DNA of 64,000 nt. It comes from Roseateles_B sp051857535 (lineage in GTDB: Bacteria > Pseudomonadota > Gammaproteobacteria > Burkholderiales > Burkholderiaceae_C). The notes beneath the pieces are model-generated. The model saw nothing but the letters and a program-made list of their open reading frames with translations, was not told the DNA's origin and made no database searches. The position numbers and the translations under genes are program-made. This document shows positions 17,057-26,850 of this stretch, in pieces. Position 1 is the first letter of the stretch; every line of letters starts with the position of its first letter. Where the stretch lies: assembly GCF_051857535.1 (NCBI RefSeq), contig NZ_JBPZGY010000005.1, positions 372,001-436,000 of the forward strand, read 5' to 3'.

Positions 17057-18085
17057 TCAGCGAGCCCCCGGCGCGTAGATCTGGTCGAAGATGCCCCCAT
17101 CGTCGAAGTGCGCCTTCTGGGCCTGGCGCCAGCCGCCGAAGAGCTCATCCACGGTGAAGAGCTGCACCGGCGCGAACTGTCTGGCGTGGCGTGCGGCCAC
17201 CTTTGCATCACGGGGGCGGTAGTAGTGGCGGGCGGCGATCTCCTGGCCCTCGGGGCTGTAGAGGTATTCCAGATAGGCCTGGGCCTGCTTGCGGGTGCCG
17301 CGCTTGTCCACGACCTTGTCGACCACGGCCACAGGCGGCTCGGCCAGCACGGAGACGCTGGGGGTGACGATCTCGAACTTGTCCTTGCCCAACTCCTTGA
17401 CGGCCAGGTAGGCCTCGTTCTCCCAGGCGATGAGCACGTCGCCGATGCCGCGTTCCACGAAGGTGGTGGTGGAGCCGCGGGCGCCGGAGTCCAGGACCTT
17501 GGTGTTGGCGTAGATGCGCTTGACGAAGGCCTTGGCCGAGTCGGCATTGCCCCCGGGCTGCTTGAGCGCGTAGCCCCAGGCTGCCAGGTAGTTCCAGCGC
17601 GCGCCGCCCGAGGTCTTGGGGTTGGGCGTGATGATGTCGATGCCGCTGCGGGCCAGGTCGGGCCAGTTCGTGATCTTCTTGGGATTGCCCTTGCGCACGA
17701 GGAACACGATGGTCGAGGTGTAGGGGCTGGCGTTGTGAGGCAGGCGCTTCTGCCAGTCCGCAGGCAGGAGCTTCGCGGCATCGTGCAGGGCATCGATGTC
17801 ATAGGCCAGGGCCAGGGTCACCACGTCCGCCTCCAGGCCGTCGATCACCGAGCGGGCCTGCTTGCCCGAGCCGCCATGCGATTGCTTGATGGACAGCGTC
17901 TCGCCGGACCTGGCCTTCCACTGCTTGGCGAAGGCGGCGTTGAAGTCCTGGTAGAGCTCGCGAGTGGGGTCGTAGGAGACGTTGAGCAGCTGGGTCTGGG
18001 CCTGGACGGTGCCGGCCAGGCCAAGGCCTAGCAGGGACAGGGTCAGGCCTTGCAGGGCGGAGCGGACGTTGCTGAGCAGTTTCAC
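17057..18085 (-). CDS. sbp: Periplasmic sulfate/thiosulfate-binding protein (second copy)
   Basis: A 342-residue substrate-binding protein of sulfate ABC transporters. A signal peptide (LTLSLLGLGLAGTVQA) is followed by the family start LLNVSYDPTRELYQDFN, the sulfate-contact segment KQSHGGSGKQARSVIDGLEAD and the C-terminal LFGGWRQAQKAHFDDGGIFD. A GTG at 18085 is chosen because it leaves a normal-length leader; no strong ribosome-binding site is visible, so the start is uncertain. It is clearly related to the product at 25101-26126, but stands alone on the far side of a TonB receptor, with its own terminator. It probably feeds the CysTWA permease encoded a few kilobases upstream. Confidence 0.9.
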   Translation of the reverse strand: MKLLSNVRSALQGLTLSLLGLGLAGTVQAQTQLLNVSYDPTRELYQDFNAAFAKQWKARSGETLSIKQSHGGSGKQARSVIDGLEADVVTLALAYDIDALHDAAKLLPADWQKRLPHNASPYTSTIVFLVRKGNPKKITNWPDLARSGIDIITPNPKTSGGARWNYLAAWGYALKQPGGNADSAKAFVKRIYANTKVLDSGARGSTTTFVERGIGDVLIAWENEAYLAVKELGKDKFEIVTPSVSVLAEPPVAVVDKVVDKRGTRKQAQAYLEYLYSPEGQEIAARHYYRPRDAKVAARHARQFAPVQLFTVDELFGGWRQAQKAHFDDGGIFDQIYAPGAR

Positions 18086-18116
18086 GATGGGGCAGGCTCG
18101 GGCTGAGGATGGAAGG

Positions 18117-18130
18117 GGAGCCGCCAATGT
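18117..18130 (-). promoter_or_regulatory. Leader element shared by both sbp genes (copy 1)
   Basis: The 14-mer ACATTGGCGGCTCC (minus strand) lies 32-45 nt before the proposed GTG of sbp copy 1. The same 14-mer occurs at 26147-26160, 21-34 nt before the ATG of the other sbp. Nothing else in these two leaders is alike, which argues for a conserved regulatory or transcription-start element. Confidence 0.55.
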
Positions 18131-18251
18131 AGGTGGCGGCCCCGACGCTGTGAACGAAGAAGAAGTGCTTTGCATTGCAGGCCCGGCGCATAGCCTGGAG
18201 ATTGGAGGCGGGCGCGGCCCAGGGCATCGCCCGGGCCGCGCCCGGGGGCGC

Positions 18252-20999
18252 TCAACTGCCGAGGCGGTGGTTCAGCGTCACCCAGACCTGGCGGCCGTGC
18301 GGCAGGTAGTAGCCCACGGGGTAGTAGGGCCAGGCCGCGCCGGGATCCTTGCGCACCGTGCCGCGCAGGTTGTTGACGATGAGGCCGACGGTGGTCCGGC
18401 GGTCCCATTCCAGGCTCGCGCTGGCGTTGAAGAGCCACTGCGGGGCGATCCACTGGTCGGTGGCCGAGGCCGGGATGCGGCCGTTGCGGTTGCCGCTGAG
18501 CGTGGCGGACCAGGCGCCGCGCTTCCAGCTGAGCGAGGTCTGGAGCTTCTCCGGCCAGTCGCCGAACTCGCGGGTGCCGACCAGGTTGTCCGCCGGGTCC
18601 TGCTCATGGGCTTGCGAGACGAAGCCCAGCACCCGCGTGTACTGCGCCCTGGCCGTGAACTGGCCCAGGGCGGTTGTCGTCCAGCGGTAGCGGGCCGAGA
18701 GGTCCACGCCATGCGTGCTTTGCCGGGCGGCGTTGATGGGATTGATCCAGATCTCGGCGACCTCACCGGGGCGCACCACGGCATCGTCCGGATTGCGTTT
18801 CACGCGGGCGATGGTGGCCTGGCAGGCGGGCGAGTTGACGTCCTTCTCGCCGGTGCGGCAGCGGGATTCCTCCTGCAGCACGGCATCGCCGCTGAGGTCG
18901 GTGACCAGGTCCTTGATGCGCACTTTCCAGAGGTCCGCCGAGAAGTCCAGATCGGCGCTGGGCGCCCAGACCACGCCCAGGTTGAAGGAGCGGCCCTTTT
19001 CGGACTTCAGGTCCTTGGAGCCGGAGCGGGCGTAGTTGAAGCCGGGCGAGACCTCGGCGTAGTCGCACTTGTCCAGGTCCCCGCCGGCCTTCTTGCAGCG
19101 GTAGTAGTCGGTGGAGGAGGCGTAGTAGCCTCGGCTCAGCGCGGTGTAGATGTACTCCATGTCCGGGGCGCGGAAGCTGGTGGCGGCCTGGGCGCGCAGC
19201 AGCCACTGGCCATTGGGGCGGAACTCCAGGCCGGCGTTGTGGGTCAGGCTGCCGTCCTTGCGGCCGGCGAAGCGGTAGGTGTCGTAGCGCAGGGCGCCGG
19301 TCGCGGCCAGGCGCTCGCTCAGCGGCGCACGCAGCTCGGCGCCCAGGGCGGCGCGCGATCGCGTGCCTTCGTTCACCACTGCCTCGCTGGTGTTGTAGAA
19401 CACGCCCTGTCCCAGGCGCGGGTCGCCGGCATTGCGGAATCCCTGCGTGCCCAGCTCGGCCACCAGGGCCGCCTTGAGCGGGCCGGCGGGGAGCGTCAGC
19501 CAGTCGCCGTTGGCGCTGAGGCTGAGGTTGTGCGTCCAGCTGCGGTTGCGGCTTTCGCTGCGGCCGATGAGCTGCTCGAACTCGGCCGGCGCCAGCGGCG
19601 TGAACAGGCGCGCGGGGTCCGGCGCATGGCTGGGCACGCCCTTGGCATCGACGCCCTGCTTGGGCCCGAGGAAGAACTCGTCGATGCCGGCCAGGAAGCG
19701 CGGGGTGATGCCGCGGTTGAGTGAGCCTGAGGTACTCGCGGCGGCTTCGTAGCTCCAGCCATTGGCCCACTCGCCGCGAACGCCCAGGGCCAGGCTGTGG
19801 TTGCGGTCCCGCCATTCGCGGTTGAAGGCCTGGGCGCCGCCCAGTTCCTCGGGCGCCAGCCGGCGCGACCACGTCTCCAGTTGGCCGCTGCGGGTGTTGA
19901 GGAAGTAGCCTGGCCCGTTGGCGGCCGAGGTCCAGGACGGGCCGCGGGTGTTGTTCTCGGTGCTGGTGCTGCTCAGCAGGCCTTCGGCGAAGAGCTCGGT
20001 GCCGGGGTCCAGCGCGTACTGCACCACCGACAGCAGGCTGAGGCTGCGGTTGCCGGTCTGCGTGGTCCAGTAGCTGGGCGAAGCGCGGCCCGTGCCGCAG
20101 TAGAAGCCGTCCTTGGTCTTGACCCGTGCCAGGCTGCCGTCGAAGAGGTCAGCATGGCTCTCGCAGACGCCGGCACCTGGGTCGAGGTACTGACGGGTCT
20201 TGGCATTGCGGCGTGCAAAGGCCGCTGCGGGCTGGGCGCCGGCCAGCGTGGTGTCTGCCATGAACTCGCGCTGGCGGCTCCAGATGGGCTGGCGGCCGCT
20301 GAGCTCCAGGCCCCAGACGCCTTGCAGGGCGCCGCGGTCCAGACCGCCGCTGAGCTGCAGGCGCAGGTTCTCGCCGCCGCCCAACTGGGTACCGCCAGCC
20401 TTGAGGTCCAGGGTCAGGTCTTGCTGGGACTTCTTCAGCACCACGTTCACAACGCCGGCAATGGCGTCGGAGCCGTAGATGGCCGAAGCGCCGCCGCTGA
20501 GCACCTCGATGCGGTCGATCAGGGCCGAGGGCAGATTGGCCAGGTTGACGAAGTTCACCGAGCCTTCGTAGGCCGCCGGATAGTCGGCGATGCGCCGGCC
20601 GTTCAGCAACACCAGGCTGTGATTGGGGCCCAGCCCGCGCAAGCTGATGGCATTGGCGGCGGGGGTGAAGGTGTTGCCGAAGTCCTCGCCCTGGGTGAAG
20701 CCGGTGTTCTGGGTGAGGTTGGCCAGGGCGTCGGAGACGTTCTTGTAGCCCAGGCGGTCCAGGTCCGCGCCGCGGATCACCGTGACCGGACTGGGCCCTT
20801 CGCTCTGCAGGCGGGAGATGCGCGAGCCGGTGACCACCACCGTGGGTTGGACGTTCGTGCTTGTGGCCGCGGCTTCCTGCGGGGGCGGCGTCTTGCCGTC
20901 CGGCGATGTCTGGGCGGCGGCCGGGAGGGCCAGGCTCAGGGCGAGGGTGAGGGGCAGGAGAGGCAAAGGCAGGGCCTCCCGCAGAGGCAGGGACATCAT
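18252..20999 (-). CDS. TonB-dependent outer-membrane receptor
   Basis: A 915-residue receptor with a signal peptide (LPLTLALSLALPAAAQ). The plug starts at about residue 53 (TVVVTGSRISR) and shows the usual landmarks: VSDALANLTQN, ISLRGLGPNHSLVLLNGRR, IDRIEVLSGGASAIYGSDA and GVVNVVLKK. The barrel follows, with Cys pairs in extracellular loops near residues 285-305 and 640-655. This is the large BtuB/Oar-like receptor type. It lies inside the sulfate locus, between cysB (224 bp upstream) and the second sbp gene (167 bp downstream), all on the minus strand. A role in taking up a sulfur source is therefore a reasonable inference, not shown by the protein itself. Confidence 0.92.
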   Translation of the reverse strand: MMSLPLREALPLPLLPLTLALSLALPAAAQTSPDGKTPPPQEAAATSTNVQPTVVVTGSRISRLQSEGPSPVTVIRGADLDRLGYKNVSDALANLTQNTGFTQGEDFGNTFTPAANAISLRGLGPNHSLVLLNGRRIADYPAAYEGSVNFVNLANLPSALIDRIEVLSGGASAIYGSDAIAGVVNVVLKKSQQDLTLDLKAGGTQLGGGENLRLQLSGGLDRGALQGVWGLELSGRQPIWSRQREFMADTTLAGAQPAAAFARRNAKTRQYLDPGAGVCESHADLFDGSLARVKTKDGFYCGTGRASPSYWTTQTGNRSLSLLSVVQYALDPGTELFAEGLLSSTSTENNTRGPSWTSAANGPGYFLNTRSGQLETWSRRLAPEELGGAQAFNREWRDRNHSLALGVRGEWANGWSYEAAASTSGSLNRGITPRFLAGIDEFFLGPKQGVDAKGVPSHAPDPARLFTPLAPAEFEQLIGRSESRNRSWTHNLSLSANGDWLTLPAGPLKAALVAELGTQGFRNAGDPRLGQGVFYNTSEAVVNEGTRSRAALGAELRAPLSERLAATGALRYDTYRFAGRKDGSLTHNAGLEFRPNGQWLLRAQAATSFRAPDMEYIYTALSRGYYASSTDYYRCKKAGGDLDKCDYAEVSPGFNYARSGSKDLKSEKGRSFNLGVVWAPSADLDFSADLWKVRIKDLVTDLSGDAVLQEESRCRTGEKDVNSPACQATIARVKRNPDDAVVRPGEVAEIWINPINAARQSTHGVDLSARYRWTTTALGQFTARAQYTRVLGFVSQAHEQDPADNLVGTREFGDWPEKLQTSLSWKRGAWSATLSGNRNGRIPASATDQWIAPQWLFNASASLEWDRRTTVGLIVNNLRGTVRKDPGAAWPYYPVGYYLPHGRQVWVTLNHRLGS

Positions 21000-21222
21000 C
21001 GTGCAATCCTTGGTCAGGTTGGGTCAGTCGGGGCCGGTCAAGCCCCTGGGACGGCCGGCGGGCGCGGGGCTGCCGGCTGAAGGAGCGCGCCGCGGTGCAT
21101 GGCAGACCGGCGGCAGCTGGAGCCAGACTCTAGGGTTGACCCTGATGGAAACCAAGAAAGGAAAGCGCGCAAGCACATGCGCTGGGGCTCGGTCTTGCCG
21201 TGCTAGGCGCTGGAAGCGCCCA

Positions 21223-22146
21223 TCAGGCCTCGCCGCCCAGCGCCTCGCGGATGCGCTCCTCGCTGAGCGAGCCCACGCATTCCTGCAGGAAGCGGTAGGC
21301 ATAGCCACGCAGGTAGTGGCCCTTCTTCAGGGCCAGGTGCGTGGTGTTGGTGGGGAAGAGCTGGGAGGCGTCCAGCAGGCGCAGGCCCGCGTCGCGCTGG
21401 GGCTCGAAGGCCATGGAGGCGATGATGCCCACGCCCAGGCCCACTTGCACATAGGTCTTGATCACGTCGGCGTCCAGCGCAGAGAGCACGATGTCCGGTG
21501 CCAGGCCAGCCTGCGCGAAGCTGGCGTCAATGCGGGCGCGGCCGGTGAAGCCCTCGTGGTAGGTGATCAGGGGCTGCTCGGCCAGGGCCTCCAGCGTTAG
21601 CGGCTCGCTGCCCAGGGCGTGGCCCTCGGGCACGACCACGCTGTGGTGCCAGTCATAGAAGGGAAAGGTGACGAAGGCCGGGTCCTCGCCCAGGGCCTCG
21701 GTGGCGATGCCGATGTCCGCCTCGCCCGACTGCAGCAGGCTGACGATCTCCGCCGGGTTGGCCTGCAGCAGCACCAGGTGCACCTTCGGGAAGGCCGCCT
21801 TGAAGCGCGCCACCACCTGCGGCAGGGCATAGCGCGCCTGCGTGTGCGTGGTCGCCACGGTGAGCTGGCCGGCCTCGGCGTCGGCGAACTGGTCGGCCAG
21901 GCGCTTGATGTTGCGCGCGTCCTGCAGCATGCGGTCGACGATGATCGCCAGCTCCTTGCCCGGCGCGGTCAGGCCCAGCAGGCGTTTGCCGCGGCGCACG
22001 AAGAGCTCCACGCCCAGCTCGTCCTCCAGGTCCTTGATGTGCTTGGACACGCCGGACTGCGAGGTGAACAGCGCCGCCGCCACCTCGGTCAGGTTGAAGT
22101 TCTGCTGGACGGCCTCGCGGATGATGCGCAGCTGCTGGAAGTTCAT
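21223..22146 (-). CDS. cysB: CysB-like LysR-family regulator of sulfur assimilation
   Basis: A 307-residue LysR-type regulator. The helix-turn-helix is in residues 1-60 (MNFQQLRIIREAVQQNFNLT; ALFTSQSGVSKHIKDLEDEL), matching CysB/Cbl, whose N-termini differ from the general LysR pattern. The effector domain includes ATTHTQARYALP and YVQVGLGVGIIASMA, also CysB-like. It sits 14 bp downstream of cysA in the sulfate transport cluster, so it is probably both the regulator and the last gene of that operon. CysB proteins sense O-acetylserine/N-acetylserine and sulfate. Cbl is the alternative within the subfamily. Confidence 0.92.
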   Translation of the reverse strand: MNFQQLRIIREAVQQNFNLTEVAAALFTSQSGVSKHIKDLEDELGVELFVRRGKRLLGLTAPGKELAIIVDRMLQDARNIKRLADQFADAEAGQLTVATTHTQARYALPQVVARFKAAFPKVHLVLLQANPAEIVSLLQSGEADIGIATEALGEDPAFVTFPFYDWHHSVVVPEGHALGSEPLTLEALAEQPLITYHEGFTGRARIDASFAQAGLAPDIVLSALDADVIKTYVQVGLGVGIIASMAFEPQRDAGLRLLDASQLFPTNTTHLALKKGHYLRGYAYRFLQECVGSLSEERIREALGGEA

Positions 22147-22159
22147 GGGCGTGGCGTGA

Positions 22160-23208
<1,049 letters not shown>

Positions 23209-23212
<4 letters not shown>

Positions 23213-24105
23213 GCTTCTTCCTTCGCAGCGCGTGCGGCGACGGCTGCTCTCCATTCGACGAACTGCTTCAAACCGAGGGTGACGAGGGCCAGCAGCGCCA
23301 GCAGCGAGGCCACGGCGAAGGCGGCGGCGAACTGGTACTCGTTGTAGAGAATCTCGACGTGCAGGGGCAGGGTGTTGGTCTGGCCGCGGATATGGCCCGA
23401 GACCACGGACACCGCGCCGAACTCGCCCATGGCGCGGGCATTGCACAGGATCACGCCGTACAGCAGGCCCCATTTGATGTTGGGCAGGGTCACGTGCCAG
23501 AAGGTCTGCCAGCCGCTGGCGCCCAGCACCGTGGCGGCTTCTTCCTCGTCCCGGCCCTGGGCCTGCATCAGCGGGATCAGCTCGCGGGCGACGAAGGGGA
23601 AGGTCACGAAGACGGTGGCCAGCACGATGCCCGGCACGGCGAAGATGATCTTCAGGTCATGCGCCTGCAGCCAGGGCCCGAACCAGCCCTGCGCGCCGAA
23701 GAGCAGCACATAGATCAGGCCGGCCACCACGGGCGAGACGGAGAAGGGCAGGTCAATCAGCGTGATCAGCAGCTGCTTGCCGCGGAAGTCGTGCTTGGCG
23801 ATGGCCCAGGCGGCGCTCACGCCGAAGACGAGGTTCAGCGGCACGGCGATCACGGTGGCGATCAGCGTGAGCTTGATGGCCGAGAGGGCGTCCTCCTCGA
23901 TCAGCGCGGCCAGGTAGACGTCGAAGCCCTTGCGCAGGGCCTCCGTGAACACGGCCACCAGGGGCAGGATGAGGAAGAGGGCGAAGAAGCCCAGGCCGAG
24001 CAGCAGCAGGGTCCAGCGCACCCAGGGCGCCTCGCGCGTGGCGGGGTTGCTCTGGTAGCGGCCTCTCGGGCGCTGCCCCAGGGCCATTGTTGTTGATCCG
24101 CTCAT
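23209..24105 (-). CDS. cysW: Sulfate ABC transporter permease CysW
   Basis: A 298-residue inner-membrane permease with six predicted helices. The ABC-contact EAA loop is visible as EEEAATVLGASGWQTFWHVTLP; the downstream MGEFGAVSVVSGHIRGQTNT is characteristic of CysW. The start at 24105 (MSGSTTMALG) removes an upstream Arg/Pro-rich extension that runs through a hairpin-rich intergenic repeat. Its stop codon overlaps the cysA start (4 bp). It pairs with CysT in the sulfate importer. Confidence 0.94.
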
Positions 24106-24138
24106 GGATGTCGTGGCTCCAGCTGATTCTGTCGAGCG

Positions 24139-24191
24139 ACACCCGAGGATCCGGCTCCGCCGGTCCTTCGGGTGTGCCCCCTTGAGGGGGC
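24139..24191. repeat. Cluster of inverted repeats between cysT and cysW
   Basis: Two hairpins lie back to back: ACACCCGA...TCGGGTGT (24139-24175) and GCCCCC-TTGA-GGGGGC (24176-24191), followed by CGCGCGAAGCGCG. The 109-bp gap is the only sizeable one in the sbp-cysTWA-cysB run. It looks like a dispersed G+C-rich intergenic repeat of the kind frequent in Burkholderiales, and may attenuate cysW-cysA-cysB relative to cysT. Confidence 0.55.
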
Positions 24192-24214
24192 GCGCGAAGC
24201 GCGTAGGGGGTGGG

Positions 24215-25078
24215 TCATTTCCGGCGGGCACTCCAGGCCTGCAGGCCGTTGATGCCCAGCAGCAGCACGAAGCTGAACAGCAGCATCACGGTGGCGATGG
24301 CCGTGGCGCCCACGTAGTCGTATTGCTCCAGCTTGGAGATGATCATCAGCGGCGTGATCTCGCTCACCAGCGGGATGTTGCCGGCGATGAAGATCACCGA
24401 GCCGTATTCGCCCACGGCACGGGCGAAGGCCAGCGCAAAGCCCGTCAGCAGGGCCGGCGTCAGCGTGGGCAGCACCACGTAGCGGAAGGTCTGCCAGCGG
24501 TGCGCGCCCAGCGAGGCGGCGGCTTCCTCCAGCTCGGTCTCCATGTCCTCCAGCACCGGCTGCACCGTGCGCACGATGAAGGGCAGGCCGATGAAGATCA
24601 GCGCCACCAGCACGCCCAGCGGCGTGAAGGCGACCTTGATGTCATGCGGGGCCAGCAGGGAGCCGATCCAGCCGTTGGGCGCATACAGCGCCGTCAGCGC
24701 GATGCCGGCCACGGCGGTGGGCAGGGCGAAGGGCAGGTCGATGAGTGCATCCACCAGCTTCTTGCCCGGGAACTCGTAGCGCACCAGGCACCAGGCGAGG
24801 ATCAGGCCGAAGACGAGGTTGATGCCCGCTGCCAGCAGCGCCGCGCCGAAGCTCAGGCGGTAGGAGGCCAGCACGCGCGGCGAGGTGGCCGCGGCCCAGA
24901 AGGCCTCGAAGCCATGGCCCGCGGACTTGAGGAAGACCGCTGCCAGCGGGATCAACACCAGCAGCGAGAGGTAGAACAGCGTGAAGCCCAGCGTCGGGCC
25001 GAAGCCCGGCAGCACGCGGCGGCGCTTCGGGATCGGCACGGCGGCGGCCTGTGCTGGGGTGAGGACGGCGGTGGTCAT
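24215..25078 (-). CDS. cysT: Sulfate ABC transporter permease CysT (CysU)
   Basis: A 287-residue inner-membrane permease with six predicted helices. The EAA loop is ELEEAAASLGAHRWQTFRYVVLP, followed by FALAFARAVGEYGSVIFIAGN, a segment typical of CysT/CysU. The N-terminus (MTTAVLTPAQAAAVPIPKRR) is cytoplasmic and the first helix begins near residue 28. It follows sbp by 22 bp and precedes cysW after the hairpin cluster. It forms the channel with CysW. Confidence 0.94.
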   Translation of the reverse strand: MTTAVLTPAQAAAVPIPKRRRVLPGFGPTLGFTLFYLSLLVLIPLAAVFLKSAGHGFEAFWAAATSPRVLASYRLSFGAALLAAGINLVFGLILAWCLVRYEFPGKKLVDALIDLPFALPTAVAGIALTALYAPNGWIGSLLAPHDIKVAFTPLGVLVALIFIGLPFIVRTVQPVLEDMETELEEAAASLGAHRWQTFRYVVLPTLTPALLTGFALAFARAVGEYGSVIFIAGNIPLVSEITPLMIISKLEQYDYVGATAIATVMLLFSFVLLLGINGLQAWSARRK

Positions 25079-25100
25079 GGCAATGGCAGTGAGCGATCGT

Positions 25101-26126
25101 TCAGCGCTTCAGGGTCGACACGATCTGGTCATAGGTGCCGCCATCGGCGAAGTGCGTCTTGCCCACCTTGGGCCAGCCGCCCAGCAGCTGGTCCACGCTG
25201 AAGAGCTTGATGTCGGCATAGCGCTGGGCATGGCGCTTGAACACGGCCGGGTCGCGCGGGCGGAAGTTGTTCTTGGCGATGATTTCCTGGGCCTCGGGCG
25301 TGTAGAGGAAGTCCAGGTAGGCCTTGGCGAGCGCCGTGTTGCCTTTCTTCGCAGCCACCTTGTCGACGATGGCCACCGGCGCCTCGGCCTCGATGGAGAC
25401 GCTGGGCGCGACCACGTCGAACAGGCCCTTGCCGAACTCGTTCTCGATCAGCTCGGCCTCGGCCTCGAAGGTCAGCAGCACGTCACCGATGCCGCGCTGG
25501 GTGAAGGTGGTGGTGGCGCCGCGGCCGCCGCCGTCCAGCACGGGCACGTTGGCGAAGATCTTGCCGACGAGCTCACGCGCCTGCGCCTCGCTGCCGCCCT
25601 TGGCGATCACGCTGCCCCAGGCCGCGAGGTAGCTGTAGCGGCCGTTGCCGGTGACCTTGGGGTTGGGAATGATCACCTGCACGCCTGGTTTGGCCAGGTC
25701 GGTCCAGTCCTTGATGCCCTTGGGGTTGCCCTTCTTCACCAGGAAGACGATGGTCGAGCTGTAGGGCGCGGCATTGTTGGGGAAGCGCTGGCGCCAGTCG
25801 GCGGGGGTCAGGCCCTTGTCGGCGAGTTGGTCCACGTCGGTCGCCTGGTTCATGGTGACCACATCGGCCTCCAGGCCGCCGATCACCGAGCCGATCTGCT
25901 TGCTGGAGCCGCCATGCGACTGGTTCAGCACCACGGCCTGGCCGGTCTTGGCCTTCCAGCTGGCGGCGAAGGCGGGGTTGATCTGCTTGTAGAGCTCGCG
26001 GGAGACGTCGTAGCTGACGTTGAGCAGGCCGGGTTCGGCCGCCTGTGCCGGCATCAGCATCGCGGCCAGAGGCAGGGCGGCGGCGAGCAGCAGGGAGCGG
26101 CGGGGCAGGGAGCGCAGGAACGTCAT
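25101..26126 (-). CDS. sbp: Periplasmic sulfate-binding protein (operon copy)
   Basis: A 341-residue sulfate-binding protein. Residues 1-29 are a signal peptide (RSLLLAAALPLAAMLMPAQA), followed by LLNVSYDVSRELYKQINPAF, the ligand segment NQSHGGSSKQIGSVIGGLEAD and the C-terminal LLGGWPKVGKTHFADGGTYD. It opens the sulfate operon and is transcribed into cysT after 22 bp. The upstream 190 bp are A+T-rich and hold inverted repeats suited to CysB. It is related to the product at 17057-18085 but differs at many positions, so the duplication is not recent. Confidence 0.94.
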   Translation of the reverse strand: MTFLRSLPRRSLLLAAALPLAAMLMPAQAAEPGLLNVSYDVSRELYKQINPAFAASWKAKTGQAVVLNQSHGGSSKQIGSVIGGLEADVVTMNQATDVDQLADKGLTPADWRQRFPNNAAPYSSTIVFLVKKGNPKGIKDWTDLAKPGVQVIIPNPKVTGNGRYSYLAAWGSVIAKGGSEAQARELVGKIFANVPVLDGGGRGATTTFTQRGIGDVLLTFEAEAELIENEFGKGLFDVVAPSVSIEAEAPVAIVDKVAAKKGNTALAKAYLDFLYTPEAQEIIAKNNFRPRDPAVFKRHAQRYADIKLFSVDQLLGGWPKVGKTHFADGGTYDQIVSTLKR

Positions 26127-26146
26127 GGCGGAGCCTCGAATGATCA

Positions 26147-26160
26147 GGAGCCGCCAATGT
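26147..26160 (-). promoter_or_regulatory. Leader element shared by both sbp genes (copy 2)
   Basis: Second copy of the 14-mer ACATTGGCGGCTCC, 21-34 nt before the ATG of the operon sbp gene. See the matching element at 18117-18130. Being in both leaders but not in front of cysT, cysW or cysB, it marks the two sbp transcripts. Confidence 0.55.
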
Positions 26161-26171
26161 GCCCAAGGTTC

Positions 26172-26218
26172 CTTATTCGATAAACGATAGTTTTTGTATT
26201 TGCTTATCCAGAATAAGC
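26172..26218 (-). promoter_or_regulatory. A+T-rich inverted repeats upstream of sulfate operon (candidate CysB site)
   Basis: CTTATTC (26172-26178) and GAATAAG (26211-26217) form an inverted repeat 46 bp across. Inside it GCTTAT-CCAGA-ATAAGC (26202-26218) is a tighter dyad. The stretch is A+T-rich against a G+C-rich background and lies 45-90 bp before the sbp start, where CysB-type activators bind. CysB sites are poorly conserved, so this is positional inference. Confidence 0.5.
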
Positions 26219-26279
26219 ATTGATGCAGGCGTGCATAAGCCGCGGCGGGGTCGCCGGGCCGGCGATCGGCAAACAGTCC

Positions 26280-26306
26280 TCAAGCCGGCGCGGGGCCTGC
26301 CGATAG
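26280..26306 (+). promoter_or_regulatory. Sigma-28 (FliA)-type promoter
   Basis: TCAA (26280-26283), a 15-bp spacer and GCCGATAG (26299-26306) match the flagellar sigma-28 pattern TAAA-N15-GCCGATAA with two mismatches. It points at the YjfB-like gene starting at 26314, so the transcript would begin only a few bases before, or at, the start codon. Confidence 0.7.
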
Positions 26307-26313
26307 TGCCGCA

Positions 26314-26526
26314 ATGGACATCGCCAATTCCTCCAGCGTCGCCGCTGCGGTCAGCAGTGCCTCCAACAGCACGCCCGGCGAGGTCGGCGCGGACGCCAGC
26401 CTGCTGGTGCTGCGCAAGGCGCTGGATGCCCAGGAAATGGGCGCCGCCCAGCTCATTGCGGCCCTGCCGCAGCCGGCCTTGGCCACGAGCGGGCATCTGG
26501 GGCGGAATCTCAATGCCTACGCTTGA
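26314..26526 (+). CDS. YjfB-family putative motility protein
   Basis: A 70-residue soluble protein with the YjfB family signature: a Ser/Ala-rich start (MDIANSSSVAAAVSSAS), a central VLRKALDAQEMGAAQLIAALP helix and the C-terminal HLGRNLNAYA (family: HLGxxxNxxA). These proteins are annotated as putative motility proteins. The sigma-28-like promoter directly upstream supports a flagellar regulon in this organism. No ribosome-binding site is evident, consistent with a very short leader. The gene stands alone, divergent from the sulfate operon. Confidence 0.85.
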   Translation: MDIANSSSVAAAVSSASNSTPGEVGADASLLVLRKALDAQEMGAAQLIAALPQPALATSGHLGRNLNAYA

Positions 26527-26736
26527 GTGACGGCGTTGGCCTGACGCCCTCCACGGCTGCGACTCGGTCCGGGCCCAGGGGGCTTCAGCGGTCCTGATCG
26601 CCCGAAGGTGCCGATCGCCCGGATGTGCAGGCCCTTGATGCGGACGGCTTCGGGCGCATAGCCTGCGCTTGCATGGGGTGGGGCAACTCGGAGGTCATTC
26701 CATTGCGGCCCTGCGAGCAGATCTGCCAGTGGACTG

Positions 26737-26797
26737 CTATCGACCCGGAGCGGGCCATGGACCGCCTTGACTGCGATCCTTCAAGCGGTCACTCAAC
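26737..26797 (-). repeat. Dispersed repeat, copy A
   Basis: On the minus strand the unit begins GTTGAGTGACCGCTT and ends GGCCCGCTCCGGGTCGATAG. A diverged copy occurs at 27808-27868; the two share a 19-mer (plus strand CTATCGACCCGGAGCGGGC) and the GTTGARTGACYGCT start. The remainder of the gene-free stretch 26527-26850 shows nothing else I can name. Confidence 0.6.
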
Positions 26798-26850
26798 GAG
26801 GGCGCCCGCGGCCATAGAGAAGTCGGACAACAACTCAGTCGATGGAGTGT

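Noticed and set aside
26780..26850. Second attC site after the gene at 26851
   Set aside because: A GTTRRRY-like box is present, but no matching RYYYAAC box or pairing arms were found.
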